Made by a program: the position numbers and the translations under genes. The notes beneath the pieces were generated by a model that worked only from the letters and a program-made list of their open reading frames with translations, ran no database searches and had not been told where the DNA came from. From Planctomycetota bacterium (GTDB taxonomy: Bacteria; Planctomycetota; Planctomycetia; Pirellulales; Pirellulaceae), in assembly GCA_026692845.1 (NCBI GenBank), contig JAPLNM010000089.1, forward strand, positions 62,001 to 126,000: a stretch of 64,000 nucleotides of DNA, given 5' to 3'. Positions 58,101 to 64,000 of this stretch are shown here, piece by piece. Within the stretch, counting starts at the first letter, position 1. Every line of letters starts with the position of its first letter.

Positions 58101-61100
58101 TCGGGTGCACCGAACCCAGGCTCGGTGCGCAATACGCTGACGATCAACAATCAGCGATTGATCCCCGGAGCGGTGATGGTCAACAATGAACTCATCAGCA
58201 ACATCGCTGGAGGTATCGATCTTGGTGGCGATCCGCTAAACGGTCCGAACGATGTTCCCGCATCGGTTCCGTTCGCACGGATCGTCAACAACACGATCTT
58301 CGGTGGATCGGTCACACGCGTCGACGCTCAACCAGCGACCTCGATTTTGGGTGACTTCTACTCCGATGGAGCCCTAAGCTTCGGCGATGTCGCTCCAGCG
58401 AACCTGTACAACCCAAGGGCCGGAGGCGGACCGGTACCGATCGCGGGCCTGCAAGTCCCAGGCAATGCGGTCGGAGCTCCCGATTACCGAGGTATCGGTG
58501 AACCGATTCCAGGCCAAGGTGCCGTGTCGCTCGGTCGCGGTGGTGTGCTGGTCGTCCAGTTCACCGACAACTTCTTGACCGGTTCGAACGACGTGCGACC
58601 TGACTTGGCTGTCTACGAAGTCGGCTTGCCAGAACTCGTCCGAGTCGAGGTGTCGGCAGATGGAGTCAACTACACTTCCGTCGGATCGGCCTCGTTTAGC
58701 AATCGTTACATCGATTTGGATCAATTCGGGTTTAACTCGCTCAGCCAATTGCAGTACGTACGATTGACCGATGAGCCCGGCGATGGTCCGACCAGCGGTG
58801 ATTCCGTCGGTGCAGACATCGACGCGGTGGGGGCGCTATCGAGCCGCCCTGGCTTGCGATACGGTACCTCGGGAACCGGCATCCGTGTCGGAGCCAACGC
58901 CAGCCCGACATTGCTCAACAACATCATCTCCAACAGCACGACCGGAATTTCGGTCGCCAACACCAGCACCTCGACAGTCATCGGCGGAACGCTTTACCAG
59001 CGAAATACGACGAATGCTACCGGGGTGACCGTCGGTCAATTCCCGATCCAAGTCGGATCGTCCGTACCGCTCTTTACCGATGCGGTCGATGGAAATCTTT
59101 ACCCTGTTCCCGGTTCGGCAGCCATCGATTCATCGATCGACTCCTTGGTCGACCGAGCCGCACTGTTGGCCGTCAAGCAACCGCTCGGATTGGCTCCATC
59201 GCCGATCATCGCTCCTGCGATCGACATCACCGGTGCGTTGCGTACCGATGATCCCAACGTGGTCGCTCCTCCGGGACTCGGCGAGTCGGTCTTCAAAGAC
59301 CGCGGTGCGTCTGACCGTTCCGATTTCACCGGTCCAGCGGTTTTGTCCCTGTTCCCACGAGACAATGACACTTTGGGTGCCGATTCGAACCCTACCCCGG
59401 GAGTCATCGAGCTGGTCAGCGATTCGCTCGCTTACTTCGATCTTCAGGTCCTCGACACCTCAGCATTGGATTTCAACGCCCAAGGCACTGGGGTCGACAG
59501 CAAGACCGTCACTCGCAACTCGTTGATCATCGCTAAGAACGGCAAGACCTTGATCGAAGGTCAAGACTACCGGTTCGGTTTTGATTCGACAAGCAACATC
59601 ATTCGCTTGACACCCCTTTCGGGTCTTTGGGAAAGCGGAGCGGCTTACACGATCCGTTTTGTCAACAGCAATGAGAACTTGATCCAAGCGATCGAGCCTC
59701 GTTCGCTCATCGATGGCACGACCTACACGATCATCGATGCGGAACTCCAACCGCATTACTTCGAGGTCGAGACGGGCATCGTCCTGCGAGTCCCTTCGAG
59801 CGCCGACAACTTCTCGAACACCGCTGTCGACGGAACAACCTTCCAAGTCGATGATGGGTTCCGAAGGGTGACGTTCGAATTCGACAACAACGACACGTTT
59901 GTCACCGGCAATATCCCGATCAAATTCTTGAGTTCCGATCCACCAGCGATCCTAGCTCAAAATGTGGTCACGGCGGTCAATTCGGCGAATTTGAGCCTGA
60001 CGATCGATTCGATCGGCAACGGCGAAATGCAAATCCTTGGCAGCAACTTGATTCAGTTCCTGCCCGTGACGAGCCGAATCACCGCGACGGGCAAGACCGG
60101 AACGACTCCGATTTACGGATTGAAGATTCCGACGAACAACGGGGCACCCGAGGGGATTTTTGACGGACAAACCTTCTCGATTCAACGTGGGGATCGGTCG
60201 GTTGTCTTCGAGCTCGATGGCAACGGAACGGTCGGTTTGAACAATGTCGCAGTTCCGCTCAATACCGCATCGGCCGATCAGCAAGCTGCCTTGATCGTCG
60301 CAGCGATCAATGCATCGGGCCTAGGTCTTAACGCGACGTTCTCCGCCGGGGGAATGATCGCCGTGGGAACCCAAAGCGACCTGCGAATCATCACCAGTGG
60401 TGGGTTGCAAGTCGTCGGTGTCCCGGGCCGCCTAGTGACCACACCGATTGTCATTGACCTCAGTGAAGTCAAAGCCTCCTCGCAAGTCGCGACGATCATC
60501 GGCGATGTGTTGGAGCAAGCCAACATGGCTGGAGTCCAGATCACGGTTTTGGGTGATCAAATCTTCGTCGAGGGTAGCCTGGGTGTTGGTGGATTGGGAA
60601 CCCAAGTCGTCTCGGGGATCCGCGACAAGGCTGGCAACCCGATGCGTGCGACCGAATTCAATGGCGATACGCTCGTTACGATCTTCCTCGGTGAAGGCTT
60701 CGATTACGGGGATGCACCCGATCCGAGCTACTCGAGCTTGCGGGAAAGCAATGGTCCACGGCACAAGGTCGTCGAAGGCTTCTCGCTCGGAACGACCAAC
60801 ACGGCCGATCCGGATGCAAAGGTTCCCGATCAAGATCTAGACGATGGATTGATCTTCAATGCGATCGTTTCAGGATTCAGCGGCTCGTTCCAGTTTACCG
60901 TCCGAGGGGTCTCGATCGCACGGCCAGCCTATGTCGGTGCCTGGATCGACTTCAACGGAAACGGCGCGTTCGATACGAGCGAAAAGATCAACATCCCAGG
61001 ACGGATCGTCGACGGACTGAACACTGCGGTGAGTTTCAACGTGCCCTCCGGTTCGGTTACCGATCGGGCCGTCGCAGCACGCTTCCGCTTGAGCAGCGAT

Positions 61101-61742
61101 CCAGCAGCCGTCGGCTCGCCTTTGGGTGAGGCGATCGATGGTGAGGTCGAAGATTGGATGATCACGATCGGGGCGAATCCTTACACCAATCCAATCAATC
61201 GTTTCGATGTGACTGGGGATGGGTTTGTATCGCCGATCGACGTGTTGCAAATCGTCAACTACATCAATGCCGGGCTTCCGAGCCGTCCACCATTGCCACC
61301 TGTGGCTGTACCTCCTTACTTGGATGTCAATGGCGATGGGTTCATCAATTCCCTCGACGTGCTGAACGTCATCGACTTTATCAACTCGAACCTCAACGGA
61401 AGTCGCGGTGGTGAGGGCGAAGCGGGGGATACTGCGGATCTATGGATCCCAGCAGCAGCCTTGGATGCAAGAACAGCAGCTCCCGTGGTTTCGACACTCA
61501 GCTCAAGCAACGCGTCGAGCCGAGCAGGGGCTTCGGGGTCGGTGGCTTGGACAAAGTCTACGGTTCGCAGCAGCGATCTTGCGATGGCCAGCTACTTTAG
61601 CTCAAGCCTCCTTGACAACCCCAGCGATGATTCGGACGATCTGTTCGACTCGACCGCACGCTCAGTCACGACAGAAGACTCGATCGACGATCGGCTCGAT
61701 TCGGCCTTGAGCCAAGATCTCGACGATATTCTCGGCCTGTAA
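46194..61742 (+). CDS. Giant surface protein (5182 aa) with PPC, beta-helix, GEVED-type and dockerin domains
   Basis: A single 15.5-kb frame, 24% of the window. The N-terminus is RRSVLESLETRNLMTT, the 'LESLE-R-LM' type motif of large planctomycete surface proteins, with no ordinary signal peptide. At about 560-760 lies a metzincin-like domain whose zinc motif is destroyed (residues 722-732: RGIGVLLGLGN). Pre-peptidase C-terminal (PPC)-like domains occur near 770-890, 2055-2300 and 3360-3480. Right-handed beta-helix-like stretches lie near 940-1800 and 3950-4320. Several copies of a roughly 90-residue 'D-G-F-I ... FEFD ... IPF ... A-AIN' module occur between 2680 and 4720. A GEVED-like domain (about 4837-4993) and a dockerin-like pair of calcium loops (D5005-D5015; D5044-D5054) end the protein. 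Likely an extracellular scaffold or adhesin. Confidence 0.9.
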   Translation: MKTFGFGSGSSSGNGSHRDKLRKKQLVRRSVLESLETRNLMTTGPQLIGAQPNEGSLIALGASSTPTVLHTSPRELVLRFNDGAELDANTLGGIQIKRAGADGVLSAAYLTTDLGTNGQAVVDFSASLPGQQGNGTEIFFTRSSRSVGPVGKPVSYPILSVQGQRISIDVNIAPAFKTTANDLVKAMNEDPAVSSLIVTTLLRGFGTTVIADTVTTGQVLPLLGAGSARASTNFNSGLSNLQAEFVSSGSAAAANGVRIEFTSRSFDSPAPPNVIVNGSTVRIELNSNPRALTTVGEVIDAVNASVEAQRLVVARLVSGDRLTRIGGNPTTYSPLNLVGGDDQLITPAYIALGDTKREVIIRFAEALPDDAYLIDIFGTGPFALRNVDGFAFNGGVSRSVRFDLDLGPTIQAVVPQPVITTGTTKQQLRNVVYVYFNGDKLDSVEAVKPIYYQLVYTKNTLNGGDDITFRPIGVNYDANLNRVALTFERNLDALVDPANPAAGPLALASLRLRIGNDNSANNTTVTSIAPASDPGSRFSTAMDLGGGWLAGSGAKAAIVSSEIKNANPYKLDFPGSNSELGNRDNRYQHHVTRSDSDGIEVVYYNFASQLGTANASVQLNAITDIQKTMARQVVTLYEKYIGVRFVESDNKGFTIGVGDMQVINPLTALTPVAANQPGDNITYAAGPLLANASQSAVVIDSQEFNTADDNLFGSELFRSFMRGIGVLLGLGNADELPQSTVQNSNPITDPNVENVFPGNADVTHGQYIFRPEGKDIDLYRFVVPASGGSISLQVIAERQSNSSLLDASLRLYRNEGSASQPKWVELAANEDYFSQDPRVSLDFVKPGEYVVGVSAKGNANYDPTIDDSGLGGRSEGKYDLRIDFAPPAASTLTDADSDPTQIDGDGDGKPGGVFSYWFVPTRPDRSTTATTDRSSYTIWVDKTAAANGNGTLALPYNTISRALTEATTVSNADASGTRAITVRILGNTSSRAYEIGFNRLGQALADGTTFDVPKNVNVMIDAGAIIKMGRSRVSVGSSTVSVNRSGGTLQLLGIPQSNVIVTSIHDTTGIGVNPDRTPPAPSPGDWGGLDFRNRIDGSDETRTDKERAGLFLNALYHADVRFGGGQVIVDGLSQVITPINIIDSRPTIANSLITRSADAAISATPNSFREDDFRDPKSQAAGLFIPDYDRVGPDIHGNRVVNNTINGMFIKTRTGASQTLETITTAARFDDIDMPHILGENLVVAGTPGGGVLDVASPPTTVVTIVRSSSGSLPVGTYNYKLVYVDASGNESLASIPTASLSVVANSSITLSNLPPVSSNLPYVGRRIYRSDANGGGTYRFVAQINAISTTFVDNGSVSGNALVELPAKIRSRLDASLVMDPGMIIKNRGSRIEVRDGANLVAEGTVGLPVIMTSINDIRYGFGGTFDTAGNKGATAASPGDWGGVFVGHGSEASMDYNRVSYGGGTTRIEGNFASFNAIEVHQAEFRLANSLVEFNAAGNEANTTDPDRLGRGTNDASAIFVRGAQPQILNNRISDNAGPAISIDVNSLTQQNVDDSGRQTGELGSTGEYLANQGALVRGNRLSRNGTNGMLVRGQELTSQAVLDDTDIVHVVSSTITSDNLHTYGGLQLKSDANQSLVVKFGGGSTLAGLNATGTPLDHPNRIGGSIQILGQPGFPVILTSIGDDSVGAGFGVDGRPAFDTDNNGSNSTSGEIVLPFGPEVDRGTLIDNDVDINRPGFFSYEPNAGGEGSFATRGGITAQGNTQLFIDQSVIFAFNNYVDVGGDGNAIRLSATTITQPPTLVSPDVVISRGTFPGNNNATVRWTIESRFKNGVAKLFNTLTLDSDSPLGNIRFINYLDEDILSPSDDFLYLTGTPGNPDFRAYTIDNSERVGFSHGGVYSPGIDLVNATYLGFAADEYRDLANIIEGAGTTYTPAGNIDLTDLPPITDPVLGQIYGLADVTTALAWQVSATANTSRMTSFLELVPTSITSIASPGSWAGVSMQTYSNDRNAGVLPERESSLANAPGANDDPTKAQYLGQLAGSISSGDENTRLGFEIQGAINKPSDVDVYSFNAFGGTEVWLDIDKTAANLDTVVELISADGEILALSDNSYLEETDGANNPLYSALPGNAVQSLRKSSPTIYPQSSRGEPRDDYSTNAKDAGLRVVLPGQSGQASLYHIRVRSSNQLNGQAANTPALSDPASVGQGLSRGAYQLQVRLGENQEFPGTSVAYADIRFASTGLTLRGVPRHSPLVGETAEINSGNNNTFVTAQELGNILTTDRKTISLAGNIDSATDVDWFTFTIDYTQLVTPLAEYLSTIFDLDYADGIGRADLSMYLFAPTADGSNASLVRVGLNSNILDDRHSPVSQATNTDLGRGSTGTLDPYIGPVELPAGRYYLAVTNRTQVPTVLANRLSNSLGASNLRILPVSSGRFIVEDRVGGDQLSSTVPPITPTFLDMQSRIEYSLGDVPLYVSAASALGTQYYIANSFTGQLPNDVGIAPQFMKDTFIRPNGDLRGFQTPSNDLFNYVLVDPGSAATRVQGAFNFTVRGLDTAGELSDTAGRFDSEAYTVMDIRDQTGSEAEFGFLVANRNRTANFATANRGVSYFDNVLYRFDPNTGAGISAPALDNQFNIPINQAPDLILGAGTDITERGFIQTNAAAGATSTAFAVTEATETIANSVRSLINDGDTVTLRLSTNQNVTIEFNAGPELRLNLDPVNFPNRVLRDGDQFTIDGVIYQITTGVTPVPTPGVRTVFYQTSMNNAQFARAVSDAVPLGIEVGFEGNRLNFAGALVGNFATLVNRGVAVDQQTNGTIGSGRIGVNFLASDTAAVIATRVVQAINTSGFPGLSAVESGINRNEVTVLGATVTSTTGSSRRIGIAPGGFVRGVAGIDGNLYAVSDAGGLFRVSRGELFSNRPGAIGTYVASSYQLTGLQFTGLSAGPRNVANGAYSNLLFGSTVGGRIYAFDTNGILQPVFANGSTFVDTGSAGFDGLAFSNLDYNLWHQSTRRSANAGHGISADIEGNTSGLGGTSWYFGYEDLGHSNTNFNTGTNPLAQPRAFGEALENTYNFPGGATGVMESKPFSLANLTAADLPTLYFSYFLASEDAASSLVNNTFNPMRDSFRVYAAGDDNAWVQLATNNASETPIETLVDNVPSPVGPNSLPGQAVAPPGTSWRQARVSLAQLAGEAQVRLRFEFSTAGGLGFNSFGSRGPELRTISASELRDGQTFSIGGRTFEIEMGATLVFPSGVGIRSGETISLRGTTFVFWDGTGTAPSGNVISYSTSDSPSQVAQKVLAALNVATYVPKALTANVLEPQARSEVFRTALKTSIVAGELTQWTATGAIGDFVLQPGEQPDAVRADVDMIEFQADEGTTIDLAVSASLVGSPLNPRVRLFDSLGNELARASTATQFDVALTHTFAKSGTYYFGISNSGINEYSPLLASGRTSSGPTGQYQVTLDISPRFNPSLDGNRLQLDGISDLVVGPNSNIRTDGAYRSANGSNISVNILQNMTADEVAAVVARAFEENLAPGLDAYASFRRNTNAIDLTGVTVGDAGPFTVNGRRDGDEFSEYVLGRLHPATRSQNNNFEGLYLDDFIIGLAERGESVSNAPPDTTFTTVPGSGSEILVGPYQVEIRGGSEYGQPLSTRTTNNGGNNNNNPNNLSVNESIRLTQAFDPNQALSGAVELRFNGASSISDAETITVSDGNNTITFEFDDISIPSGQAGSGVRPGNFPIPFDPIAGESPETIAARFRDAVNSPGVQSVLKTSALGVDGSTSGENTRDLFLLGSVTVTVGPSVGYLVTRSPQVRFKDSTSLSDGLSFTITDGNNTVRLEFNDSTLLPIDPGFGVSQGSVEIPFDPNVSLTSVQVAALVLSVINSPAVQSQIRVVAFPVSGLGGQPSDSILISGAAGVSIPSAVGNVLTTNLEGDRNTPRDQGQVLIENSRISFSSGFGVVMTADARDPISGAPNPGSVRNTLTINNQRLIPGAVMVNNELISNIAGGIDLGGDPLNGPNDVPASVPFARIVNNTIFGGSVTRVDAQPATSILGDFYSDGALSFGDVAPANLYNPRAGGGPVPIAGLQVPGNAVGAPDYRGIGEPIPGQGAVSLGRGGVLVVQFTDNFLTGSNDVRPDLAVYEVGLPELVRVEVSADGVNYTSVGSASFSNRYIDLDQFGFNSLSQLQYVRLTDEPGDGPTSGDSVGADIDAVGALSSRPGLRYGTSGTGIRVGANASPTLLNNIISNSTTGISVANTSTSTVIGGTLYQRNTTNATGVTVGQFPIQVGSSVPLFTDAVDGNLYPVPGSAAIDSSIDSLVDRAALLAVKQPLGLAPSPIIAPAIDITGALRTDDPNVVAPPGLGESVFKDRGASDRSDFTGPAVLSLFPRDNDTLGADSNPTPGVIELVSDSLAYFDLQVLDTSALDFNAQGTGVDSKTVTRNSLIIAKNGKTLIEGQDYRFGFDSTSNIIRLTPLSGLWESGAAYTIRFVNSNENLIQAIEPRSLIDGTTYTIIDAELQPHYFEVETGIVLRVPSSADNFSNTAVDGTTFQVDDGFRRVTFEFDNNDTFVTGNIPIKFLSSDPPAILAQNVVTAVNSANLSLTIDSIGNGEMQILGSNLIQFLPVTSRITATGKTGTTPIYGLKIPTNNGAPEGIFDGQTFSIQRGDRSVVFELDGNGTVGLNNVAVPLNTASADQQAALIVAAINASGLGLNATFSAGGMIAVGTQSDLRIITSGGLQVVGVPGRLVTTPIVIDLSEVKASSQVATIIGDVLEQANMAGVQITVLGDQIFVEGSLGVGGLGTQVVSGIRDKAGNPMRATEFNGDTLVTIFLGEGFDYGDAPDPSYSSLRESNGPRHKVVEGFSLGTTNTADPDAKVPDQDLDDGLIFNAIVSGFSGSFQFTVRGVSIARPAYVGAWIDFNGNGAFDTSEKINIPGRIVDGLNTAVSFNVPSGSVTDRAVAARFRLSSDPAAVGSPLGEAIDGEVEDWMITIGANPYTNPINRFDVTGDGFVSPIDVLQIVNYINAGLPSRPPLPPVAVPPYLDVNGDGFINSLDVLNVIDFINSNLNGSRGGEGEAGDTADLWIPAAALDARTAAPVVSTLSSSNASSRAGASGSVAWTKSTVRSSDLAMASYFSSSLLDNPSDDSDDLFDSTARSVTTEDSIDDRLDSALSQDLDDILGL

Positions 61743-61766
61743 GTCGAGCTGCGATTCGCTTTCAAT

Positions 61767-61796
61767 GCCTACCGCCGGATCGATCCGACGGTAGGC
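61767..61796. terminator. Bidirectional hairpin between convergent genes
   Basis: GCCTACCG pairs with CGGTAGGC, with a nested CGGATC-GATCCG palindrome inside, about 25 bp after the giant gene's stop and 14 bp beyond the glycosyltransferase stop. There is no T-tract, so it may end transcripts by another route or block read-through. Confidence 0.5.
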
Positions 61797-61809
61797 TCAC
61801 AGAGGGTAG

Positions 61810-62841
61810 CTATCCTTTGAGGACGGTTTCGAGCCGATCGATGTTCGCCTCGATGCAGAACTTGGATTCGACCAAGGCACGGCCGGCTCTTCCCATGCGC
61901 TGCCTTAGGTCTGCATCGAGCAGAAGAGTCCTTAAAGATTCGAACCATTGGTCGTCTTGACTCGCGGCAAACCCTACCGAGTTGTCTTGGAGGATCGTCG
62001 CATTGACCCCGATGGGGCTGGCGACCGCAGGGATCCCGATCGACATGTACTGAACGAGTTTCGTTGCGGCTTTGTAGCGCATCCAGTCTTGGTCGGCCGG
62101 CAGGGGCATGAGCCCGATATCCATTTCGTGCAGACGCTGGATCTCGATCTGCGGGCTCCACAGTTCAAAGCGAACATCGACACCTTGGAGGTCGATCTGT
62201 TTCAAGGGCTCGGAGGTGTTTGAAACCACCAGCAGCGTAAAGGGGATCTCCTTGGCCAATCTCCTCAGAGCCGCTGCGCAGTGAACCAGAAACGGCAGGT
62301 TCGAGGGTGTTCCCATCCACCCGATGACGGGCTTGCTAGACGCATTGGTTCTAGGGGCTTTTAGCCGGTATCTCTCTAAAGAAACACACGTTGGAATCTC
62401 CGTGATGTTCGAATGGTATTGAGATACGTATTCGTAGAGCCCTTGGTTGCTCACAACGATGTGATCGCTGAGCTGGATTAACTGCCTTGTTTTGTCTGGG
62501 AACTGCAAGAAAATCGCATCGTCAACATCGAGTACAAATCGCCGTGAGATATTCCGAAGCCAGCGGTCGAGCCATAGGCTCTGGTCATGGAACACACCGC
62601 GTTCGAGGTAGATCGTATCGGGGCGAAACGATCGTGCCTGAGCGTATTGCAACAGTCGATTCGCACGTTTGAGCTGGTAGCTCAGTCGCCATCCGATCGC
62701 TGGAATGGAATCGTAGACACTTGGGTAACTAGTCCAGATTCTACAGCGGTGCCCGCGCTTTGTGAGTGGATTCTCATAGGGGTAAAAGCGAAAGCGGGTT
62801 GAGGGGACATTGGCTCCTAGGGTGACAAAACCGAATCGCAT
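61810..62841 (-). CDS. Glycosyltransferase (GT4-like)
   Basis: 343 residues from ATG 62841 (MRFGFVTLGANVPSTRFRFYPY); the frame upstream to 62913 lies in miaE. Type-B glycosyltransferase: SIPAIGWRLSYQLKR, RFVLDVDDAIFLQFPDKTRQL, DHIVVSNQGLYEYVS, KPVIGWMGTPSN and the C-terminal half IQRLHEMDIGLMPLPADQDWMRYKAATKLVQYMSIGIPAVASPIGVNATI with EAA-like donor site. The acceptor is unknown. Its start overlaps or abuts the miaE stop (gap 1 bp), so all three minus-strand genes here form one operon. Confidence 0.88.
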   Translation of the reverse strand: MRFGFVTLGANVPSTRFRFYPYENPLTKRGHRCRIWTSYPSVYDSIPAIGWRLSYQLKRANRLLQYAQARSFRPDTIYLERGVFHDQSLWLDRWLRNISRRFVLDVDDAIFLQFPDKTRQLIQLSDHIVVSNQGLYEYVSQYHSNITEIPTCVSLERYRLKAPRTNASSKPVIGWMGTPSNLPFLVHCAAALRRLAKEIPFTLLVVSNTSEPLKQIDLQGVDVRFELWSPQIEIQRLHEMDIGLMPLPADQDWMRYKAATKLVQYMSIGIPAVASPIGVNATILQDNSVGFAASQDDQWFESLRTLLLDADLRQRMGRAGRALVESKFCIEANIDRLETVLKG

Positions 62842-62842
62842 C

Positions 62843-63418
62843 TTAGCTGTGCATTCTTGGGAGCAGGTGACCTGTGTCGATGATCGCCGCTTCTGCCAGA
62901 GCCAACTCCTCAAGGCGGGCTTTTACGCGATCGTGGTCTTGGAATCGCCTTGCGAGCCGAACATAGCTCGAATGATGCCTTGCCTCAGACTCGAACAAGG
63001 ATCCGTAGAAATCCGCAAGTTCGACGTCTTGGATATAGTCTTTCAAAAGCTTGAATCTTTCGCAGGATCGAGCTTCAATGAGTCCGGCGATCAGCAGTCG
63101 ATCGACGGCTCGATCCGGTTCGTTGGCACGTACCAGCATGTTCAAGCGACGGCCGTAATCGCCCGGCCGAATCTTGCGAAATGCGATCCCTCGACGTTTG
63201 AGAAGATCCAAGACCATTTGGAAGTGTTCGAGTTCCTCGGCGATGATCACTGCCATCTCACGGGTCAGTTCTTCGCAGTCGACGTAGGCGCCTAGCAAAC
63301 TCATCGCCGTAGCCGCAGCCTTGTGCTCGCAGTGGGCATGATCGATCAAGATCTCTTCGAGATTCTCGTCGACTTGTCGAAGCCATCTGGCTTGCGATTC
63401 GCTTTGCAGGTGGAGCAT
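62843..63418 (-). CDS. miaE: tRNA-(ms2io6A)-hydroxylase MiaE
   Basis: Non-haem diiron monooxygenase that hydroxylates the isopentenyl group of ms2i6A at tRNA position 37. 191 residues from ATG 63418. The four-helix ferritin-like bundle shows its ligand motifs: DHAHCEHKAA, AEELEHFQMVL, EARSCERFKLL and SESEARHHSSYV. Its length and motifs are typical of MiaE. It follows the methyltransferase by 4 bp and precedes the glycosyltransferase by 1 bp. tRNA modification is also represented by trmD at 43 kb. Confidence 0.93.
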   Translation of the reverse strand: MLHLQSESQARWLRQVDENLEEILIDHAHCEHKAAATAMSLLGAYVDCEELTREMAVIIAEELEHFQMVLDLLKRRGIAFRKIRPGDYGRRLNMLVRANEPDRAVDRLLIAGLIEARSCERFKLLKDYIQDVELADFYGSLFESEARHHSSYVRLARRFQDHDRVKARLEELALAEAAIIDTGHLLPRMHS

Positions 63419-63422
63419 GTGG

Positions 63423-64000
63423 CTACTCAGGCTTCGGTTGCTTAGGGGATTTCTCTTGAGGTCCAGTACCCAGGAACATCAGATGTTGCCAAGGGAGACG
63501 ATCGTACTCTTTGACCAAACCCATCTTGTTGGCTTCGTACTCTTTGAGAATTTGTTTCTTCGTCATCTTGTGTTCGGGTTTGATCGGGACCTGTGGGTCC
63601 TCGCCCCGAAATTCGACCAGTGCGATCCGGCCGTTGGGTTTAAGGCTCTCACGCATGGCGGTGAGCATTTCGACAGGGTTGGAAAACTCGTGATAGACAT
63701 CGACCATCAGGATCAGATCGACCTTGCCAGGAGGCAGTTTAGGATCGTGCGGCAGACCGAGAACCATGTCGACATTTTTTAGGTTGTTGCGCTCGCAGCG
63801 ACGAGAGAGTTCCTGAAGCATTTCCGGTTGGATGTCTACGGCGATGACTTTGCCAGTCGGTCCGACGCGTTTGGCCAGTTCCATGGTGTAGTAGCCATCC
63901 CCGCAGCCCATATCGCAGACGGTCATACCAGCTTGGACCTCGAGCTGCTCGAGCATTTCCTCAGGGTTCTCTTCTTGGATTCGCTCGGGTCGGTTGAGCC
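63423..64000 (-). CDS. Class I SAM-dependent methyltransferase (5' end cut by window)
   Basis: The frame runs off the window: before MLEQLEVQAGMTVCDMG it reads NRPERIQEENPEEM, which matches the family's upstream WLxRPERxxEExP block, so the true start lies outside. The SAM site is VCDMGCGDGYYTMEL (GxGxG), followed by GKVIAVDIQPEMLQEL and DLILMVDVYHEFSNPVEML, the YdcF/UbiE-like secreted or soluble type. A Pro/Lys-rich tail ends QEKSPKQPKPE. The substrate is unknown. It is the first of three closely spaced minus-strand genes (miaE, glycosyltransferase). Confidence 0.85.
   Translation of the reverse strand, partial: LNRPERIQEENPEEMLEQLEVQAGMTVCDMGCGDGYYTMELAKRVGPTGKVIAVDIQPEMLQELSRRCERNNLKNVDMVLGLPHDPKLPPGKVDLILMVDVYHEFSNPVEMLTAMRESLKPNGRIALVEFRGEDPQVPIKPEHKMTKKQILKEYEANKMGLVKEYDRLPWQHLMFLGTGPQEKSPKQPKPE

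Overview
The window looks like chromosomal DNA of a planctomycete, most likely of the Pirellulales/Rhodopirellula type. The reasons are: DUF1501 and DUF1800 proteins, PEP-CTERM proteins, an ECF sigma factor coupled to a Ser/Thr kinase, formyltransferase/hydrolase complex genes (fhcB, fhcA), a giant surface protein with the planctomycete LES-LETR-NLM type N-terminus and a C-terminal dockerin, and frequent weak or non-ATG starts. No tRNA, rRNA, CRISPR array, IS element or prophage was recognised.

Layout. 1-5 kb: rpiB (cut by the window edge), divergent rpsA with a strong terminator, a DUF1501 protein and a small convergent gene. 4.7-6.1 kb: methionine-salvage genes mtnD and mtnC. 6.1-10 kb: a gene-poor accessory stretch with dispersed hairpin repeats, the C-terminal part of a YgjP-type peptidase, a membrane-protein frame split by one TGA, a secreted FGE-like PEP-CTERM protein and an orphan antitoxin-like frame. 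9.9-16.6 kb: a MerC-like metal protein divergent from yggS, an ECF sigma factor translationally coupled to a kinase, nnrD, and an Rpn-family nuclease.

16.8-22.2 kb is one directional module: a membrane-anchored NMT1/OmpA fusion, a coiled-coil membrane protein, PspA, a lipoprotein substrate-binding protein and an ABC permease, with no ATPase. 22.3-26.3 kb: leuB followed by fhcB and fhcA. 26.4-30.5 kb: a DUF1800/DUF1501 pair, then a stand-alone FtsH-like peptidase domain coupled to a lipid-kinase gene. 30.5-36.6 kb: secreted or surface proteins, including two paralogues and a DUF11 lipoprotein, then a PEP-CTERM protein. 36.8-41.4 kb: a three-gene hydrolase cassette (M4-like metallopeptidase, ComEC-type metallo-beta-lactamase, DUF2235 lipase-like hydrolase) that is the best candidate for an undescribed system. 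41.4-45.8 kb (minus strand): ffh, rpsP, trmD, followed by a GH13 enzyme. 46.2-61.7 kb: one 5182-residue surface protein. 61.8-64 kb (minus strand): a methyltransferase (cut), miaE and a glycosyltransferase.

How the genes may work together. The 16.8-22 kb module looks like envelope-stress sensing joined to uptake of a small molecule. The sigma/kinase pair is a one-component-like signalling unit. The 36.8-41.4 kb cassette combines three cytosolic hydrolases of different chemistry and lacks export signals. In-frame minisatellites of 9-18 bp occur in several otherwise unrelated genes, so replication slippage appears to shape proteins across this genome.
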